A stretch of DNA of 64,000 bases from Luteibacter yeojuensis. GTDB taxonomy: Bacteria; Pseudomonadota; Gammaproteobacteria; Xanthomonadales; Rhodanobacteraceae. Both the position numbers and the translations under genes were made by a program. This document shows, piece by piece, positions 16,706 through 26,575 of the stretch. Below the pieces are notes generated by a model, which was not told where the DNA came from, did not search any database, and was given only the letters and a program-made list of their open reading frames with translations. Location of the stretch: the NCBI RefSeq assembly GCF_011742875.1, contig NZ_JAAQTL010000002.1, positions 186,001-250,000 on the forward strand, written 5' to 3'. Positions within the stretch are counted from its first letter, which is position 1; each line of letters starts with the position of its first letter.

Positions 16706-18036
16706 GGCGTATCCGGCATGGGGGGCGGCGTGGTCTGCGCGTACCAGTCGATGCGGCGGGTGAGGTACATCAGCAGGCCGATGACGGTGACGAGCACCAC
16801 CGATCCGATCAGCAACGCATACTGCTCGGCACCGATCAGGCCATACAGTATGGCGTAAACCAGGGCGAGCACGCCGCCGAGGGCCATGCCCGCCTTGCGG
16901 GCGCGCAGCGCCGCCATCGCATAACCGCCGACGATCAGCACCACGGCGGCAGCGGCCACCGCATAGGCCGCCCCGAAGCCGATCTGCTCGGACAAGGCCA
17001 GCAGCAGGACATAGAAGCTGATCATCGCGGCGCCTACCAGGAGGTATTGCACGGGGTGAAGACGCAGCCCGTTGAGCACCTCGAACAGGAAGAAGGCGAC
17101 GAAGGTGAGCGCGATGAACAGCAGGCCGTACTTCCCGGCGCGATCGTTCTGCTGGTACACGCCGCCGGGCTGGTACAGCTTCACGCCGACGGCCGATGCG
17201 GCGAGGCGGTCGGAGACGTCGGTATCCGCGGCGTCCCAGTGCTGGCCGTAGGTACGGTTGAGGTCGAGCACCTGCCAGGCGGCGTCGAAGCCCTTCGCAT
17301 CGATACTGCGCCTGCCCGGCAGCAGTGCGCCCGTGAAGCTGGGATCGGGCCACGGCGCACGCACGCGCACGCTGTTCGTGCGCGCCAGTGGCAGTACGGA
17401 GAACGACTCGGTGCCGGCGATGCGCAATGTCACGGCGAAGTCCATCGGCGTCTGCCGGTCCGGGTCGAACGCCACCGGTGTGGCGAGGACCGTGTACGGC
17501 CCCATACGCGCCGCGGACGAGGAAAGCCTGGCCGTGTGCCCGTCCACGGTCAGCGCGGTGATCGCCTGGAGGCCGCGGGTATCCGCGATGAGCAGGCGCA
17601 GTTCGGCCTTGCCGGGATACCAGTCGGCACCGCCGTCCGCGGCGAAACGACGAAGGTCTTCCGGCAACAGGCGGCCGCGCAGGGTCACCTCGCCCGTATA
17701 GACGGGAACCTTGTACATGCCGGCATGCCGCTCCTCGACGGCGAGGTCGGCCACGGTGGTCAGTTCGTCGGCGAGCACGATCTCCGTGCCGTCGCGCACG
17801 CTCACCACCTTGCCGTCGCTGCCGCGCACCTCGCGCCGCGTGGGCACACCCAGCACCAGGCCACCGATGGTCTGGTGCCCGCCCCAGCCTTCGGCGACCC
17901 TCGTGGAAGCGGCTCTGCGCATCGCCTGACGCTCGCGCACGAGGCCGTCGGCCTGCGAGAGCGGAATGAGCATGATGAGCGCGAGCACCCCGATGCCGAG
18001 CACTTTCGCGGTAATGGATTGCATCCAGCGGAACAT
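16702..18036 (-). CDS. creD: Inner-membrane protein CreD
   Basis: This 444-residue membrane protein of the CreD family has one N-terminal membrane helix, a large periplasmic beta-rich region (about residues 35-300) and then a block of about six helices from residue 305 on. Diagnostic stretches are GGLVLGVPTRREV, TYGQHWDAADTDVSDRLA and FLFEVLNGLRLHPVQYLLVG. In enterics creD belongs to the CreBC regulon and affects envelope and colicin phenotypes. Here it leads tsaB, not a creBC pair. Confidence 0.92.
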   Translation of the reverse strand: MFRWMQSITAKVLGIGVLALIMLIPLSQADGLVRERQAMRRAASTRVAEGWGGHQTIGGLVLGVPTRREVRGSDGKVVSVRDGTEIVLADELTTVADLAVEERHAGMYKVPVYTGEVTLRGRLLPEDLRRFAADGGADWYPGKAELRLLIADTRGLQAITALTVDGHTARLSSSAARMGPYTVLATPVAFDPDRQTPMDFAVTLRIAGTESFSVLPLARTNSVRVRAPWPDPSFTGALLPGRRSIDAKGFDAAWQVLDLNRTYGQHWDAADTDVSDRLAASAVGVKLYQPGGVYQQNDRAGKYGLLFIALTFVAFFLFEVLNGLRLHPVQYLLVGAAMISFYVLLLALSEQIGFGAAYAVAAAAVVLIVGGYAMAALRARKAGMALGGVLALVYAILYGLIGAEQYALLIGSVVLVTVIGLLMYLTRRIDWYAQTTPPPMPDTP

Positions 18037-18161
18037 GGCCTTCCCCGTTTATCGCCTGTCGTGCCCGGATGGTCCCGCGGAGAACGGCGGCGGGCGTGGT
18101 CCGAATCTGGCTCGACGCGGGCAAGCACTGGCGAAATGCGGTGCATGCGCCCGAGTGAGAA

Positions 18162-18177
18162 ATGAGAGTGTTCTCAT
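18162..18177. promoter_or_regulatory. Perfect dyad, candidate operator
   Basis: ATGAGA-GTGT-TCTCAT is a perfect 6+4+6 palindrome in the 196-base gap between the divergent creD and cupin genes, 55 bases before the cupin ATG. A related GTGAGA half-site lies just before it. The regulator is unknown. No other copy was noticed in the window. Confidence 0.5.
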
Positions 18178-18232
18178 GACGCGCCGCGGCGTTCCGTGGA
18201 GGATGCAGTCACCCCCCATCGAGGAGAGCACG

Positions 18233-18616
18233 ATGCTTCCCGTCCAGCTAGCGATGCCCCTGGCCCTGATGGTCGGCGCGGCCATCGCCGCCACGACCAC
18301 TCCCGAGGTCGCCTTCCACGACCAGACGCTCCGCACACCGTCCCACCTGCTCGACGACGGCCACGGCGACATGCGCATGCTGCGCATTTCCGTCCAACCG
18401 GGCGCCTCCCTGCCCTTGCACCGGGACGCCGTGCCAAATGCGGGTTACCTGGTCGAGGGGGAGCTGGTCGTGTCGACGCCGGAAGGCAGCCACAAGGTGA
18501 TGAAGCCGGGAGACTGCCTGACGGAAACCCTTGACGCGATACACCGCGGCACGGCCGGCCCGCGCGGCGCCACGGTGGTGGTTTTCTATGCGAACGAGAT
18601 GCCCGCAAGCAGCTAA
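18233..18616 (+). CDS. Exported cupin-domain protein
   Basis: This 127-residue protein has an N-terminal signal-like hydrophobic segment (residues 1-20, ending GAAIAA) and one cupin barrel. The metal-site pattern is partial: SLPLHRDAVPNAGYLVEGEL in place of the usual GxxxxxHxH, then KPGDCLTE and a late His in DAIHRG. A strong GAGGAG ribosome site precedes the ATG. The function is unknown. Its TAA overlaps the TAG of the convergent helicase gene in CTAA. Confidence 0.83.
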   Translation: MLPVQLAMPLALMVGAAIAATTTPEVAFHDQTLRTPSHLLDDGHGDMRMLRISVQPGASLPLHRDAVPNAGYLVEGELVVSTPEGSHKVMKPGDCLTETLDAIHRGTAGPRGATVVVFYANEMPASS

Positions 18617-20532
18617 TCAGCGGGAGCCGCGAAAAAATTCACCACCTCCGCCAGTTCCCGCGTGCGCGGCATCGGCGGCAGGCTGGCGAGGAACAGGCGG
18701 CCGTAGCCCTTCGTGCTCAGGCGAGGGTCGCACAGCACCAGCACGCCACGATCGTGCACGTCGCGGATCAGGCGGCCGGCCCCCTGCTTGAGCGCGATCA
18801 CGGCGGTGGGCACCTGCCAGCCCATGAACGGATTGATGCCCGCTTCTTCCAGCGCCTCCAGGCGTGCCTGCAACACCGGATCGTCGGGCATCGCGAAAGG
18901 CAGCTTGTCGATCACGACCACGCTCAGCGCCTCGCCCGATACGTCCACGCCCTCCCAGAAGCTCGCGGCCCCGAGCAGGACGCCGCGCCCACTGGCGCGG
19001 AATGCCTCGAGCAACCGGTGGCGCGGAGCCGTGCCCTGCACGAACAGCGGCCAGGGCACGCGCCCCTCCAGCAACTCGGCAGCGCGTCGCAACGCGCGAT
19101 GCGATGTGAACAGCAGGAACGCACGGCCGTCGGACGCATCCAGCACGGGGCGGATGGCCGCGACGACGCGATCGGTGTAATCCCGCGCGGCAGGGTCCGG
19201 CAGGTCCTTCGGCAGATAGGCGAGTGCCTGACGCTTGTAATCGAACGGGCTTTCCACGTGCAGCGTGTGCGGATCCTCGAGACCCAGCTGACGCGAGAAG
19301 TGGCCGAAATCGCCGGCGATGGAAAGCGTGGCGGAGGTGTGGATCCACGCCGCGTCGGTGGACATCCGCATCGCGCGAAGCGGCGAGGCGAGGTCCAGCG
19401 GCGTGGCGTGCAGGGCGAAGCCGCGCGGCCAGGTCTCGTACCAGCGGACATCGCTGGCGGAATGCTCCTCGGCGATGCGGTCGAGCCGCAGGCTGAGCAT
19501 CTGCGCGCGCTCGAAGACATGGGCAAGCCCCCGCGAGCGTTCGCCCAGGGAGGCCAGCAGGTCCGCCATCGCGGCCATCACGTCGCGCAATTCGCCCAGC
19601 AGGTCATGCACGACGGCCTCGCGATCGAGCGCGCCGAACGGCCCCCGCGCAGGGAGCGGGTCCATCGCGAGGCGCAGGCGCTTCACCAGGTCCTGGATCG
19701 CCTCCACCGGCTCGAGCAGCTGGCTCATGGCGCCGGTGACGCCCTGCGCCTCGGCCAGCGCGTCCTGACCGAGGTCGACGAGCTGCCGCGAACTGACGCT
19801 TTGCGAGAAGAACTGTCCGGCCAGCTCGGGAATCTGGTGCGCCTCGTCGAGGATGAAGGCGTCCGCGCCCGGCAGGATCTCGCCGAAACCCTCCTGCTTC
19901 AGTGCCAGGTCGGCCATCAGCAAGTGGTGGTTGACCACGACGAGGTCGGCTTCCATGGCCTCGCGGCGGGCCTTCACGACGTGGCAGTCCTCGAAGAACG
20001 GGCATTCCGAGCCGAGGCAGTTCTCCGGCGTGGACGTCACCCTCGGCCAGACCGGGGAGTCCTCGGGAATATCCGCCATTTCCATGCGGTCGCCGCGCCG
20101 CGTGCGCGCCGACCAGGCGCGGATGGCGGACAGCTGCGATACGAGCTGGCGGTCCGGATTGCCCTCGCGCACGGCCTGGTCCAGGCGGTGGAGGCATAGG
20201 TAGTTGGCCCGCCCCTTCAGCAGGCTCAGCCGGGCACGGCTGCCCAGCACCGAGTGCACGCGCGGCAGATCGCGGAAGAACAGCTGGTCCTGCAAGGCCT
20301 TGGTGCCGGTGGACACGATGACCTTGCGCCCCGACAGCAGCGCCGGCACGAGGTACGCGAAGGTCTTGCCGGTGCCCGTCCCCGCCTCGGCCACCAGCAG
20401 GTCGCGCTCCGCGATGGCGGAGGCCACGGCCGCGGCCATGCGCTGCTGGGCCTCGCGGGGCGCGAAACCCGGCACTTCGCGGGCGAAAGGGCCTTCCGCG
20501 CCGAGGATCGCGGCCGCTTCGAGTTCAGTCAT
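18613..20532 (-). CDS. DinG/YoaA-type Fe-S DNA helicase
   Basis: This is a 639-residue XPD-like superfamily 2 helicase. Walker A is [10 protein letters not shown] near residue 45 and the DEAH box is [10 protein letters not shown]. Four cysteines that should hold a 4Fe-4S cluster are in the NYLCLH and [12 protein letters not shown] segments. The C-terminal helicase motifs include LLFTSHRAL and [10 protein letters not shown]. YoaA works with HolC at stalled replication forks in E. coli, and holC is encoded only 3 kb away here. The start at 20532 leaves 48 bases to the divergent valS. Confidence 0.92.
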   Translation of the reverse strand: MTELEAAAILGAEGPFAREVPGFAPREAQQRMAAAVASAIAERDLLVAEAGTGTGKTFAYLVPALLSGRKVIVSTGTKALQDQLFFRDLPRVHSVLGSRARLSLLKGRANYLCLHRLDQAVREGNPDRQLVSQLSAIRAWSARTRRGDRMEMADIPEDSPVWPRVTSTPENCLGSECPFFEDCHVVKARREAMEADLVVVNHHLLMADLALKQEGFGEILPGADAFILDEAHQIPELAGQFFSQSVSSRQLVDLGQDALAEAQGVTGAMSQLLEPVEAIQDLVKRLRLAMDPLPARGPFGALDREAVVHDLLGELRDVMAAMADLLASLGERSRGLAHVFERAQMLSLRLDRIAEEHSASDVRWYETWPRGFALHATPLDLASPLRAMRMSTDAAWIHTSATLSIAGDFGHFSRQLGLEDPHTLHVESPFDYKRQALAYLPKDLPDPAARDYTDRVVAAIRPVLDASDGRAFLLFTSHRALRRAAELLEGRVPWPLFVQGTAPRHRLLEAFRASGRGVLLGAASFWEGVDVSGEALSVVVIDKLPFAMPDDPVLQARLEALEEAGINPFMGWQVPTAVIALKQGAGRLIRDVHDRGVLVLCDPRLSTKGYGRLFLASLPPMPRTRELAEVVNFFAAPAD

Positions 20533-20580
20533 CCGCCAAGTATCGCCTACAATGGCGGTCTTTACGCCCTGAGCCCACGC

Positions 20581-23334
20581 ATGGACAAGAGTTTCGAGCC
20601 CAGCCAGATCGAGTCGAAGTGGTATGCCCACTGGGAGTCCAACGGTTATTTCAAGCCGTCCGGCAAAGGCACGCCCTACACGATCATGCTGCCGCCGCCC
20701 AATGTGACGGGCACGCTGCACATGGGCCATGGATTCCAGCACACCATCATGGACACGCTGGTCCGCTATCACCGCATGCGCGGCTTCGACACGCTGTGGC
20801 AGCTCGGCACGGACCACGCCGGCATCGCCACCGAGATGGTGGTGACCCGCCAGCTCAACGCGGAGGGCAAGCAGCGTTCCGATTTCGACCGCGAGTCGTT
20901 CATCGCCCGCGTGTGGGAGTGGAAAAAGGAATCCGGCGGCACCATCGGCCGGCAGATGCGCCGCCTGGGCGTTTCCGGCGACTGGAGCCGCGAGGTCTTC
21001 ACGATGGACGAGGGCCCGTCGAAGGCCGTCGTCGAGACCTTCGTGCGCCTGCACGAGGAAGGCCTGATCTACCGCGGCCAGAAGCTGGTGAACTGGGACC
21101 CGGTGCTGAAGACCGCCATCTCCGACCTCGAGGTGGTCAGCGAGGAGGAAGACGGCTCGCTGTGGTCGATCCGCTATCCGCTGGCCGACGGCTCGGGCGA
21201 GCTCGTCGTCGCCACCACGCGTCCGGAGACCATGCTCGGCGACGTGGCCGTGGCCGTGCATCCGGAAGACGAGCGCTACGCGCACCTCGTCGGTCGCATG
21301 CTGACGCTGCCGCTGTCGAACCGCCAGATCCCCATCATCGCGGACGACTATGTCGAGAAGGACTTCGGCACGGGCTGCGTGAAGATCACGCCGGCACACG
21401 ATTTCAACGACTACGCCATCGGCCAGCGCCACGACCTGCCGATGATCAACATCCTCACCGACGACGCGCGGATCAACGACGCGGCACCGGAGAAGTACCG
21501 CGGCATGGACCGCTACGTCGCGCGCAAGGCCGTGCTCGCCGATCTGGAAGCGCAGGGCCTGCTGGTCGAGACGAAGAAGCACAAGCTGCAGGTGCCGCGC
21601 GGCGACCGCACCGGCCAGGTGATCGAGCCTTACCTTACCTGGCAGTGGTTCGTGAAGATGGACACGCTGGCTGCCCGCGGCCTCGAGCTGGTCGAGCAGG
21701 GCCACGTGAAGTTCGTGCCCGAGAACTGGATCAACACCTACCGCCACTGGCTCGGCAACATCCAGGACTGGTGCATCAGCCGACAGCTCACCTGGGGCCA
21801 CCGGATTCCCGCGTGGTACACCGACGGCGGCGCGCTGATCGTCGCCCGCGACGAAGCGGAAGCGAAGGCCGCCGCCGTCGCGCAAGGTTATACGGGCACG
21901 CTGCGCCGCGACGACGACGTGCTGGAAACCTGGTTCTCGTCCGCCATCTGGAGCCACTCCACGCTGGGCTGGCCCGACCCGAAGGCGCAGGCCGAACGCG
22001 GCTTCGACCGCTACCTGCCGACCGACGTGCTGGTCACCGGCTTCGACATCATCTTCTTCTGGGTCGCCCGGATGATCATGATGACCGACCATTTCACCGG
22101 CGAGGTGCCGTTCAAGGACGTCTACGTCACGGGGCTCATCCGCGACAAGGACGGCCAGAAGATGTCCAAGTCCAAGGGCAACGTACTCGACCCGCTCGAC
22201 ATCGTCGACGGTATCGGCCTCGACGAACTGCTGGAAAAGCGTACGCGCGGACTCATGCAGCCCAAGATGGCGGAGAAGATCGAGAAGGCCACGCGGAAGG
22301 AATTCCCCGAGGGCATCCCGGCGTTCGGCGCCGACGCGCTGCGCTTCACCTTCGCCTCGCTCGCCACGCACGGCCGCGACATCAAGTTCGACCTGGAGCG
22401 TTGCGCGGGCTACAAGGCCTTCGTCAACAAGCTGTGGAATGCTTCGCGCTTCGTGCTGATGAACCTCGGCGAAGGCCGGGTCGCCCCCGCAAACCCCTCG
22501 ACGGAAGCCGAGCGCTGGATCCTCACCCGCCTGGAGCGGACCCTCGCCACGGTGAAGGCGCAGCTGGCGCTGTACCGTTTCGACCTCGCCTCGCAGGCAC
22601 TGTACGAATTCACCTGGAACGAGTTCTGCGACTGGTTCGTCGAACTGTCCAAGCCCGCGCTCAACGGCGGCGACGCCGCGGCCGTGGCGTCGACGCGCTA
22701 CACGCTGGCGCACGTGCTGGAGACGCTGCTGCGCGCGCTGCACCCGCTGATCCCGTTCGTCACCGAGGAGATCTGGCAGTACGTGCGTCCGCTGCTTGGC
22801 ATCGAGGGCGACACGATCATGCTGCGCCCCTACCCCGAGGCCGCCGACGTTCCCACCGACGAGGCCGCCACGGCCGAGATCGAATGGGTCAAGGACGTCC
22901 TCACGGGCGTGCGCCGCATCCGTGCCGAGATGAACATCGCGCCGGGCAAGGTCATTCCGCTGCTGTTCGCCGACGGTGACGCCGCCGATCGCGAACGCGC
23001 CGGCAAGTTCGCCGCGCAGATCGTCTTCCTCGGCCGCGTGGAATCGCCGGTGTGGGTCGCCGGCGAGGAACCCGCCGCGGCGGTCGCCGTGGTCGGCGGC
23101 ATGCGCGTGCTGATCCCGCTGGAAGGCCTCATCGACGTGGGCGCCGAGAAGGCGCGCCTGGCGAAGGAGATCGCGCGCGTCGAAGGAGAGATCCGCAAGT
23201 GCGAATCGAAGCTGGGCAATGCGAACTTCGTGGCGAACGCGCCCGCCGAAGTGGTGGACCAGGAACGCCAGCGCATCGCCGACTGGACCCGCCAGGCGGA
23301 TGCCATGCGCGACCAGGCCCGCAAGCTGGGCTGA
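20581..23334 (+). CDS. valS: Valyl-tRNA synthetase
   Basis: This 917-residue class I synthetase has HMGH at residues 47-50 within [13 protein letters not shown] and KMSKS at 527-531. An editing CP1 domain lies between them, with an anticodon-binding helical region after about residue 650. A C-terminal coiled coil ([18 protein letters not shown]) is typical of ValRS. A TACAAT -10 box (20548-20553) with a weak TTCAGT -35 lies just before it, inside the divergent spacer. The length is normal. Confidence 0.97.
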   Translation: MDKSFEPSQIESKWYAHWESNGYFKPSGKGTPYTIMLPPPNVTGTLHMGHGFQHTIMDTLVRYHRMRGFDTLWQLGTDHAGIATEMVVTRQLNAEGKQRSDFDRESFIARVWEWKKESGGTIGRQMRRLGVSGDWSREVFTMDEGPSKAVVETFVRLHEEGLIYRGQKLVNWDPVLKTAISDLEVVSEEEDGSLWSIRYPLADGSGELVVATTRPETMLGDVAVAVHPEDERYAHLVGRMLTLPLSNRQIPIIADDYVEKDFGTGCVKITPAHDFNDYAIGQRHDLPMINILTDDARINDAAPEKYRGMDRYVARKAVLADLEAQGLLVETKKHKLQVPRGDRTGQVIEPYLTWQWFVKMDTLAARGLELVEQGHVKFVPENWINTYRHWLGNIQDWCISRQLTWGHRIPAWYTDGGALIVARDEAEAKAAAVAQGYTGTLRRDDDVLETWFSSAIWSHSTLGWPDPKAQAERGFDRYLPTDVLVTGFDIIFFWVARMIMMTDHFTGEVPFKDVYVTGLIRDKDGQKMSKSKGNVLDPLDIVDGIGLDELLEKRTRGLMQPKMAEKIEKATRKEFPEGIPAFGADALRFTFASLATHGRDIKFDLERCAGYKAFVNKLWNASRFVLMNLGEGRVAPANPSTEAERWILTRLERTLATVKAQLALYRFDLASQALYEFTWNEFCDWFVELSKPALNGGDAAAVASTRYTLAHVLETLLRALHPLIPFVTEEIWQYVRPLLGIEGDTIMLRPYPEAADVPTDEAATAEIEWVKDVLTGVRRIRAEMNIAPGKVIPLLFADGDAADRERAGKFAAQIVFLGRVESPVWVAGEEPAAAVAVVGGMRVLIPLEGLIDVGAEKARLAKEIARVEGEIRKCESKLGNANFVANAPAEVVDQERQRIADWTRQADAMRDQARKLG

Positions 23335-23340
23335 AGCTTC

Positions 23341-23420
23341 GTGTAGGAGCCGCTATAGCGGCGAGAGCAATCTCGTGACACTACGGCAAGATTTCCTCGC
23401 CGCTATAGCGGCTCCTACAC
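23341..23420. repeat. Paired palindrome, loop type 2
   Basis: The left arm GTGTAGGAGCCGCTATAGCGGC and a mirrored right arm enclose a loop of the CTCGTGAC...ACGGCAAGATT type shared with the copies at 37903 and 54551. It sits six bases after the valS stop, between valS and the convergent holC. Confidence 0.9.
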
Positions 23421-23447
23421 GAATGGCCTCAATACGTCACGGCACGA

Positions 23448-23870
23448 TTACATGTCGTGCTTGTTTACTTCGAAGCCGGCCTGCTTGTACTGCGTCCAGC
23501 GGGCGCGTGAGCCTTCGCGCTCCGCGGGATCGGCCGCGACCACTTCGAGCACGCGGTCGAACCGGCCGGGCGCGCAGGTGTCGCGCAGGTTGATCACCAT
23601 GGGGCGGTCCGGCGTTTCCACGCCTGGCGGCACGATCAACACCGCCGTGTTCCCGTCTTCGTCGTCGCCCGCCAGCTGGTGCGGAATATAGGCGTCCTCG
23701 TCGAACGCCCACAGGTACTCGTCGATCGCTTCGGCCTGCTCGAAGTCGCGCGTGAGGATCAGCGTGGGCTGCTGGGCACCGAACGCGCGCTTCGCGAGTT
23801 CGCAGACCAGCAGCAGCGGATCCTCGCGGAAGCGCGGCTTGTCGATCAGGTAGAAATCGGCGCGCGGCAT
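23448..23870 (-). CDS. holC: DNA polymerase III chi subunit
   Basis: HolC links the clamp loader to single-stranded DNA-binding protein. The 140-residue length is typical. The N-terminal ADFYLIDKPRF, the central LWAFDEDAYIPHQLAGDD and the RFDRVLEVVAADPAERE segment match the family. It lies ten bases downstream of pepA on the same strand, a conserved order (pepA-holC-valS) in gammaproteobacteria, although valS is here on the opposite strand. Confidence 0.95.
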   Translation of the reverse strand: MPRADFYLIDKPRFREDPLLLVCELAKRAFGAQQPTLILTRDFEQAEAIDEYLWAFDEDAYIPHQLAGDDEDGNTAVLIVPPGVETPDRPMVINLRDTCAPGRFDRVLEVVAADPAEREGSRARWTQYKQAGFEVNKHDM

Positions 23871-23880
23871 CGTTGCGGGA

Positions 23881-25374
23881 TCAGCCGGCCGAAGCGACGC
23901 GATCGAGCAGCCACTGCGTCAGCAGCGGCACCGGGCGGCCGGTGGCGAGGCCCTTGCGGCCTTCCTCCCAGGCGGTGCCGGCGATGTCGAGGTGCGCCCA
24001 GCGGCGGCCTTCCGTGAAGCGGGCGAGGAAGCAGCCGGCGGTGATCGCGCCGGCGTACTTGCCGCCGATGTTGGCGACGTCGGCGAAGCCGGAGTCGAGC
24101 TGGCTCTGGTAGTCGTCCCACAGCGGCAGGCGCCAGGCGCGGTCGAGGGTGGCTTCGCCGGCCGAAAGGAGTTCGGCGGACAGCGATTCGTCCTTCGTCA
24201 TGAGGCCGCTGGCGTGCTTGCCGAGTGCGACGACGCAGGCGCCGGTGAGCGTGGCGGCGTCGATGATGGTGTGCGGATCGAAGCGCTTGCCGGTGTAGGT
24301 CAACGCGTCGCAGAGGATCAGGCGGCCCTCGGCGTCGGTGTTGAGCACTTCGATGGTGATGCCCGACAGGCTGGTCAGCACGTCGCCGGGACGATAGGCC
24401 GCGCCGTCCGGCATGTTCTCGACCGCCGGCACCACGCAGACCAGGTTCACCGGCAGGCGCAGCTTCACGGCGGCCACGAAGGCGCCGAGCACACCGGCCG
24501 CGCCGCACATGTCGAACTTCATTTCCTCCATGCCCGGGCCGGGCTTGAGGCTGACGCCGCCGGTGTCGAAGGTGATGCCCTTGCCGACGAAGGCGTAGGG
24601 GCGCTCGCCCTCCTTGCCGCCGTTCCACTGCAGGACCACGAGGCGGGGTGCGTTGGCGGAACCGCGTGCCACGGCGAGCAGCGAGCCGAAACCCTCGCGT
24701 TCCATGTCGGCGCGGTCAAGCGCCTCGAAAGTGACGCCTTCATGGGCGTCGGCGAAGGCGCGGGCCTGGTCGGCGATGTAATCGGGGTTGCAGATGTTCG
24801 GCGGCAGGTTGCCCAACTCGCGGGCGTAGCGCACGCCCTCGGCGATCGCACGCGCTTCGGCGAGGCCGGCCTCGCCCTCGGCCGGGCCGACCAGGACGAT
24901 CGAGGCCAGCTCCGGCTGGGCCTTGTCGCGCGGCTTCACGGTGGCGGTGTAGCGGTACGACACGTGATCGGTGACGAGGGCGCCGACGCGTACGCGCCAG
25001 GCGGCGTCGCGCCCCGGAACGTCGATCTCGGGCAGCCAGCTGACCGCCTCGGTCACCGGCAGGCGGCCGATGGCGCGGGCGGCCTCGGCGGTCACCCGCT
25101 GGTAGCGGGCGGCATCGAAGGACTTCTGCGCGCCCAGGCCGAGGATGAGCACGCGGGCGGCGGCGACGCCGGAGGGATGCAGCAGGGTGACGACATTGCC
25201 CACCTTTCCGGTGACGTCGCCCGCCTCGACCAGGCGCTTGATGGCGCCGTCCGCGGCCGTGTCGATACGCGCCGCCGCGCTGGTCAGGACCCCATTTTCA
25301 TAGACGCCGACCACGGCCACCGGGGTGGCGGTCGTTTCGGGAGCATGGGAACCGAGGCTGAACTGAACCGTCAT
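23881..25374 (-). CDS. pepA: Leucyl aminopeptidase PepA
   Basis: This 497-residue M17 cytosol aminopeptidase uses two metal ions. Signature segments are VGKGITFDTGGVSLKPG with the catalytic Lys and metal-binding Asp, MCGAAGVLGAF, and NTDAEGRLIL (the family motif). E. coli PepA also binds DNA at xer sites and carAB. The start at 25374 (MTVQFSLG) fits the family; 26 extra in-frame residues upstream are unlikely. lptF is divergent, with 97 bases between them. Confidence 0.96.
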   Translation of the reverse strand: MTVQFSLGSHAPETTATPVAVVGVYENGVLTSAAARIDTAADGAIKRLVEAGDVTGKVGNVVTLLHPSGVAAARVLILGLGAQKSFDAARYQRVTAEAARAIGRLPVTEAVSWLPEIDVPGRDAAWRVRVGALVTDHVSYRYTATVKPRDKAQPELASIVLVGPAEGEAGLAEARAIAEGVRYARELGNLPPNICNPDYIADQARAFADAHEGVTFEALDRADMEREGFGSLLAVARGSANAPRLVVLQWNGGKEGERPYAFVGKGITFDTGGVSLKPGPGMEEMKFDMCGAAGVLGAFVAAVKLRLPVNLVCVVPAVENMPDGAAYRPGDVLTSLSGITIEVLNTDAEGRLILCDALTYTGKRFDPHTIIDAATLTGACVVALGKHASGLMTKDESLSAELLSAGEATLDRAWRLPLWDDYQSQLDSGFADVANIGGKYAGAITAGCFLARFTEGRRWAHLDIAGTAWEEGRKGLATGRPVPLLTQWLLDRVASAG

Positions 25375-25471
25375 AGCTAACTGTCCTGCGAAAGCCCGCC
25401 GGGGCCCGGACAGGCTAGACTTAGGGTTTGCCGGCAGGGACTGACGCGGCACGAACCGCCAATTCTATCAA

Positions 25472-26575
25472 ATGCTCAGCATCCTCGACCGTTATTTCCT
25501 GCGCGAGCTGGCCTACGGGGTCCTCGCGACGGCCATCGTGCTGCTGGTGATCTTCGCCGGCGGCGCGTTCGCGACCGTGCTGCAGAAGGTCGCCAACGGC
25601 AGCATCCAGCCAAGCGTGATGTTCGAGGTGCTGGGCCTGCAGATGGTGGACCTGCTCTCCACCCTCCTGCCCATGTCCGCCTTCCTGGGCACCCTGATCG
25701 CCCTGGGCCGCATGTACCGCGAGAGCGAGATGCATGTGCTGGCCTCCTCCGGCATGGGCCCGCGCGGCATGCTCCGCCCGGTCACCCTGCTCGCCGTGAC
25801 GGCCACCCTCGTGGTCGGCCTGGTCTCCCTATGGCTGGGGCCGCTCGCGTCGCGTACGGCGGACCAGGTCATCGCCGCCGCCAACAAATCCGTGATCGCC
25901 GCCGGCCTCGATGCCGGCCGCTTCACCGAGCTGCCCGGCAAGGGCGGCATCATCTTCGTCGACACGCTGAGCCGCGACGGCACCGTGCTGGGCAAGACCT
26001 TCCTCGCCACCGACCGCACCGACAGCGAGGGCAGGCCGCAGGTCCGTGTCGTGAACGCGAAGAACGGCCGGATGTACCAGGAAAGCGACGGCCAGAACCG
26101 TTTCCTGGCCCTGTTCGACGGCTGGCAGTTCGAGATCCCGCTGACGGGCGACAACTGGCGGCGGATGAAATACGAGCGCAACGACATCTCGCTCTCCAAC
26201 ATCGCGGACGACGACGCGGACACCGATCCGTCGCACGAGGCGTCCACGACCGACCTGTTCAAGTCCCTCAGCCCGGAGAACCTGGGCGAGCTGGTGTCCC
26301 GCTTCGCAGCCCCCGTCAGCACCCTCGTGCTGATGATGATGGTGCTGCCGATGTCGCGGCAGGCGCCGCGCGACGCCCGCTACGGCCGCCTGCTCATCGC
26401 CGTGCTGGCCTATTTCCTCTACGTCGTATGGCAGCTGATCGCCCGCGCGCAGATCATCAAGGGCCACCTGCACACCTCCGCGCCCATCTGGCTGCTGCAT
26501 GCCATCGTCTTCGGCGTGGCCGCCTGGTACTTCTGGCGACAGAACACCGCCCGACGCGTGAAGGGAGCCCCGTGA
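25472..26575 (+). CDS. lptF: LPS export permease LptF
   Basis: This 367-residue membrane subunit of the LptB2FG transporter extracts lipopolysaccharide from the inner membrane. The N-terminal LDRYFLRELAYGVL, the LLPMSAFLGTLIALGRMYRESEM segment with its coupling helix, a periplasmic jellyroll domain (about residues 130-255) and a final block of three helices are all family features. The TGA overlaps the lptG ATG by one base. Confidence 0.96.
   Translation: MLSILDRYFLRELAYGVLATAIVLLVIFAGGAFATVLQKVANGSIQPSVMFEVLGLQMVDLLSTLLPMSAFLGTLIALGRMYRESEMHVLASSGMGPRGMLRPVTLLAVTATLVVGLVSLWLGPLASRTADQVIAAANKSVIAAGLDAGRFTELPGKGGIIFVDTLSRDGTVLGKTFLATDRTDSEGRPQVRVVNAKNGRMYQESDGQNRFLALFDGWQFEIPLTGDNWRRMKYERNDISLSNIADDDADTDPSHEASTTDLFKSLSPENLGELVSRFAAPVSTLVLMMMVLPMSRQAPRDARYGRLLIAVLAYFLYVVWQLIARAQIIKGHLHTSAPIWLLHAIVFGVAAWYFWRQNTARRVKGAP

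Noticed and set aside
13006..18036. A CreBC-CreD regulatory unit formed by the two-component pair and creD
   Set aside because: The pair is on the opposite strand, separated from creD by a hydrolase gene and tsaB, and resembles QseBC/TctDE more than CreBC. No cre-tag direct repeats were seen before creD.
20533..22743. A very long minus-strand open frame continuing upstream of the helicase gene, antisense to valS
   Set aside because: It exists because high GC leaves few stop codons opposite valS. Its sequence is low-complexity His/Arg/Val-rich and shows no domain, whereas valS is fully conserved on the other strand. The helicase starts at 20532.
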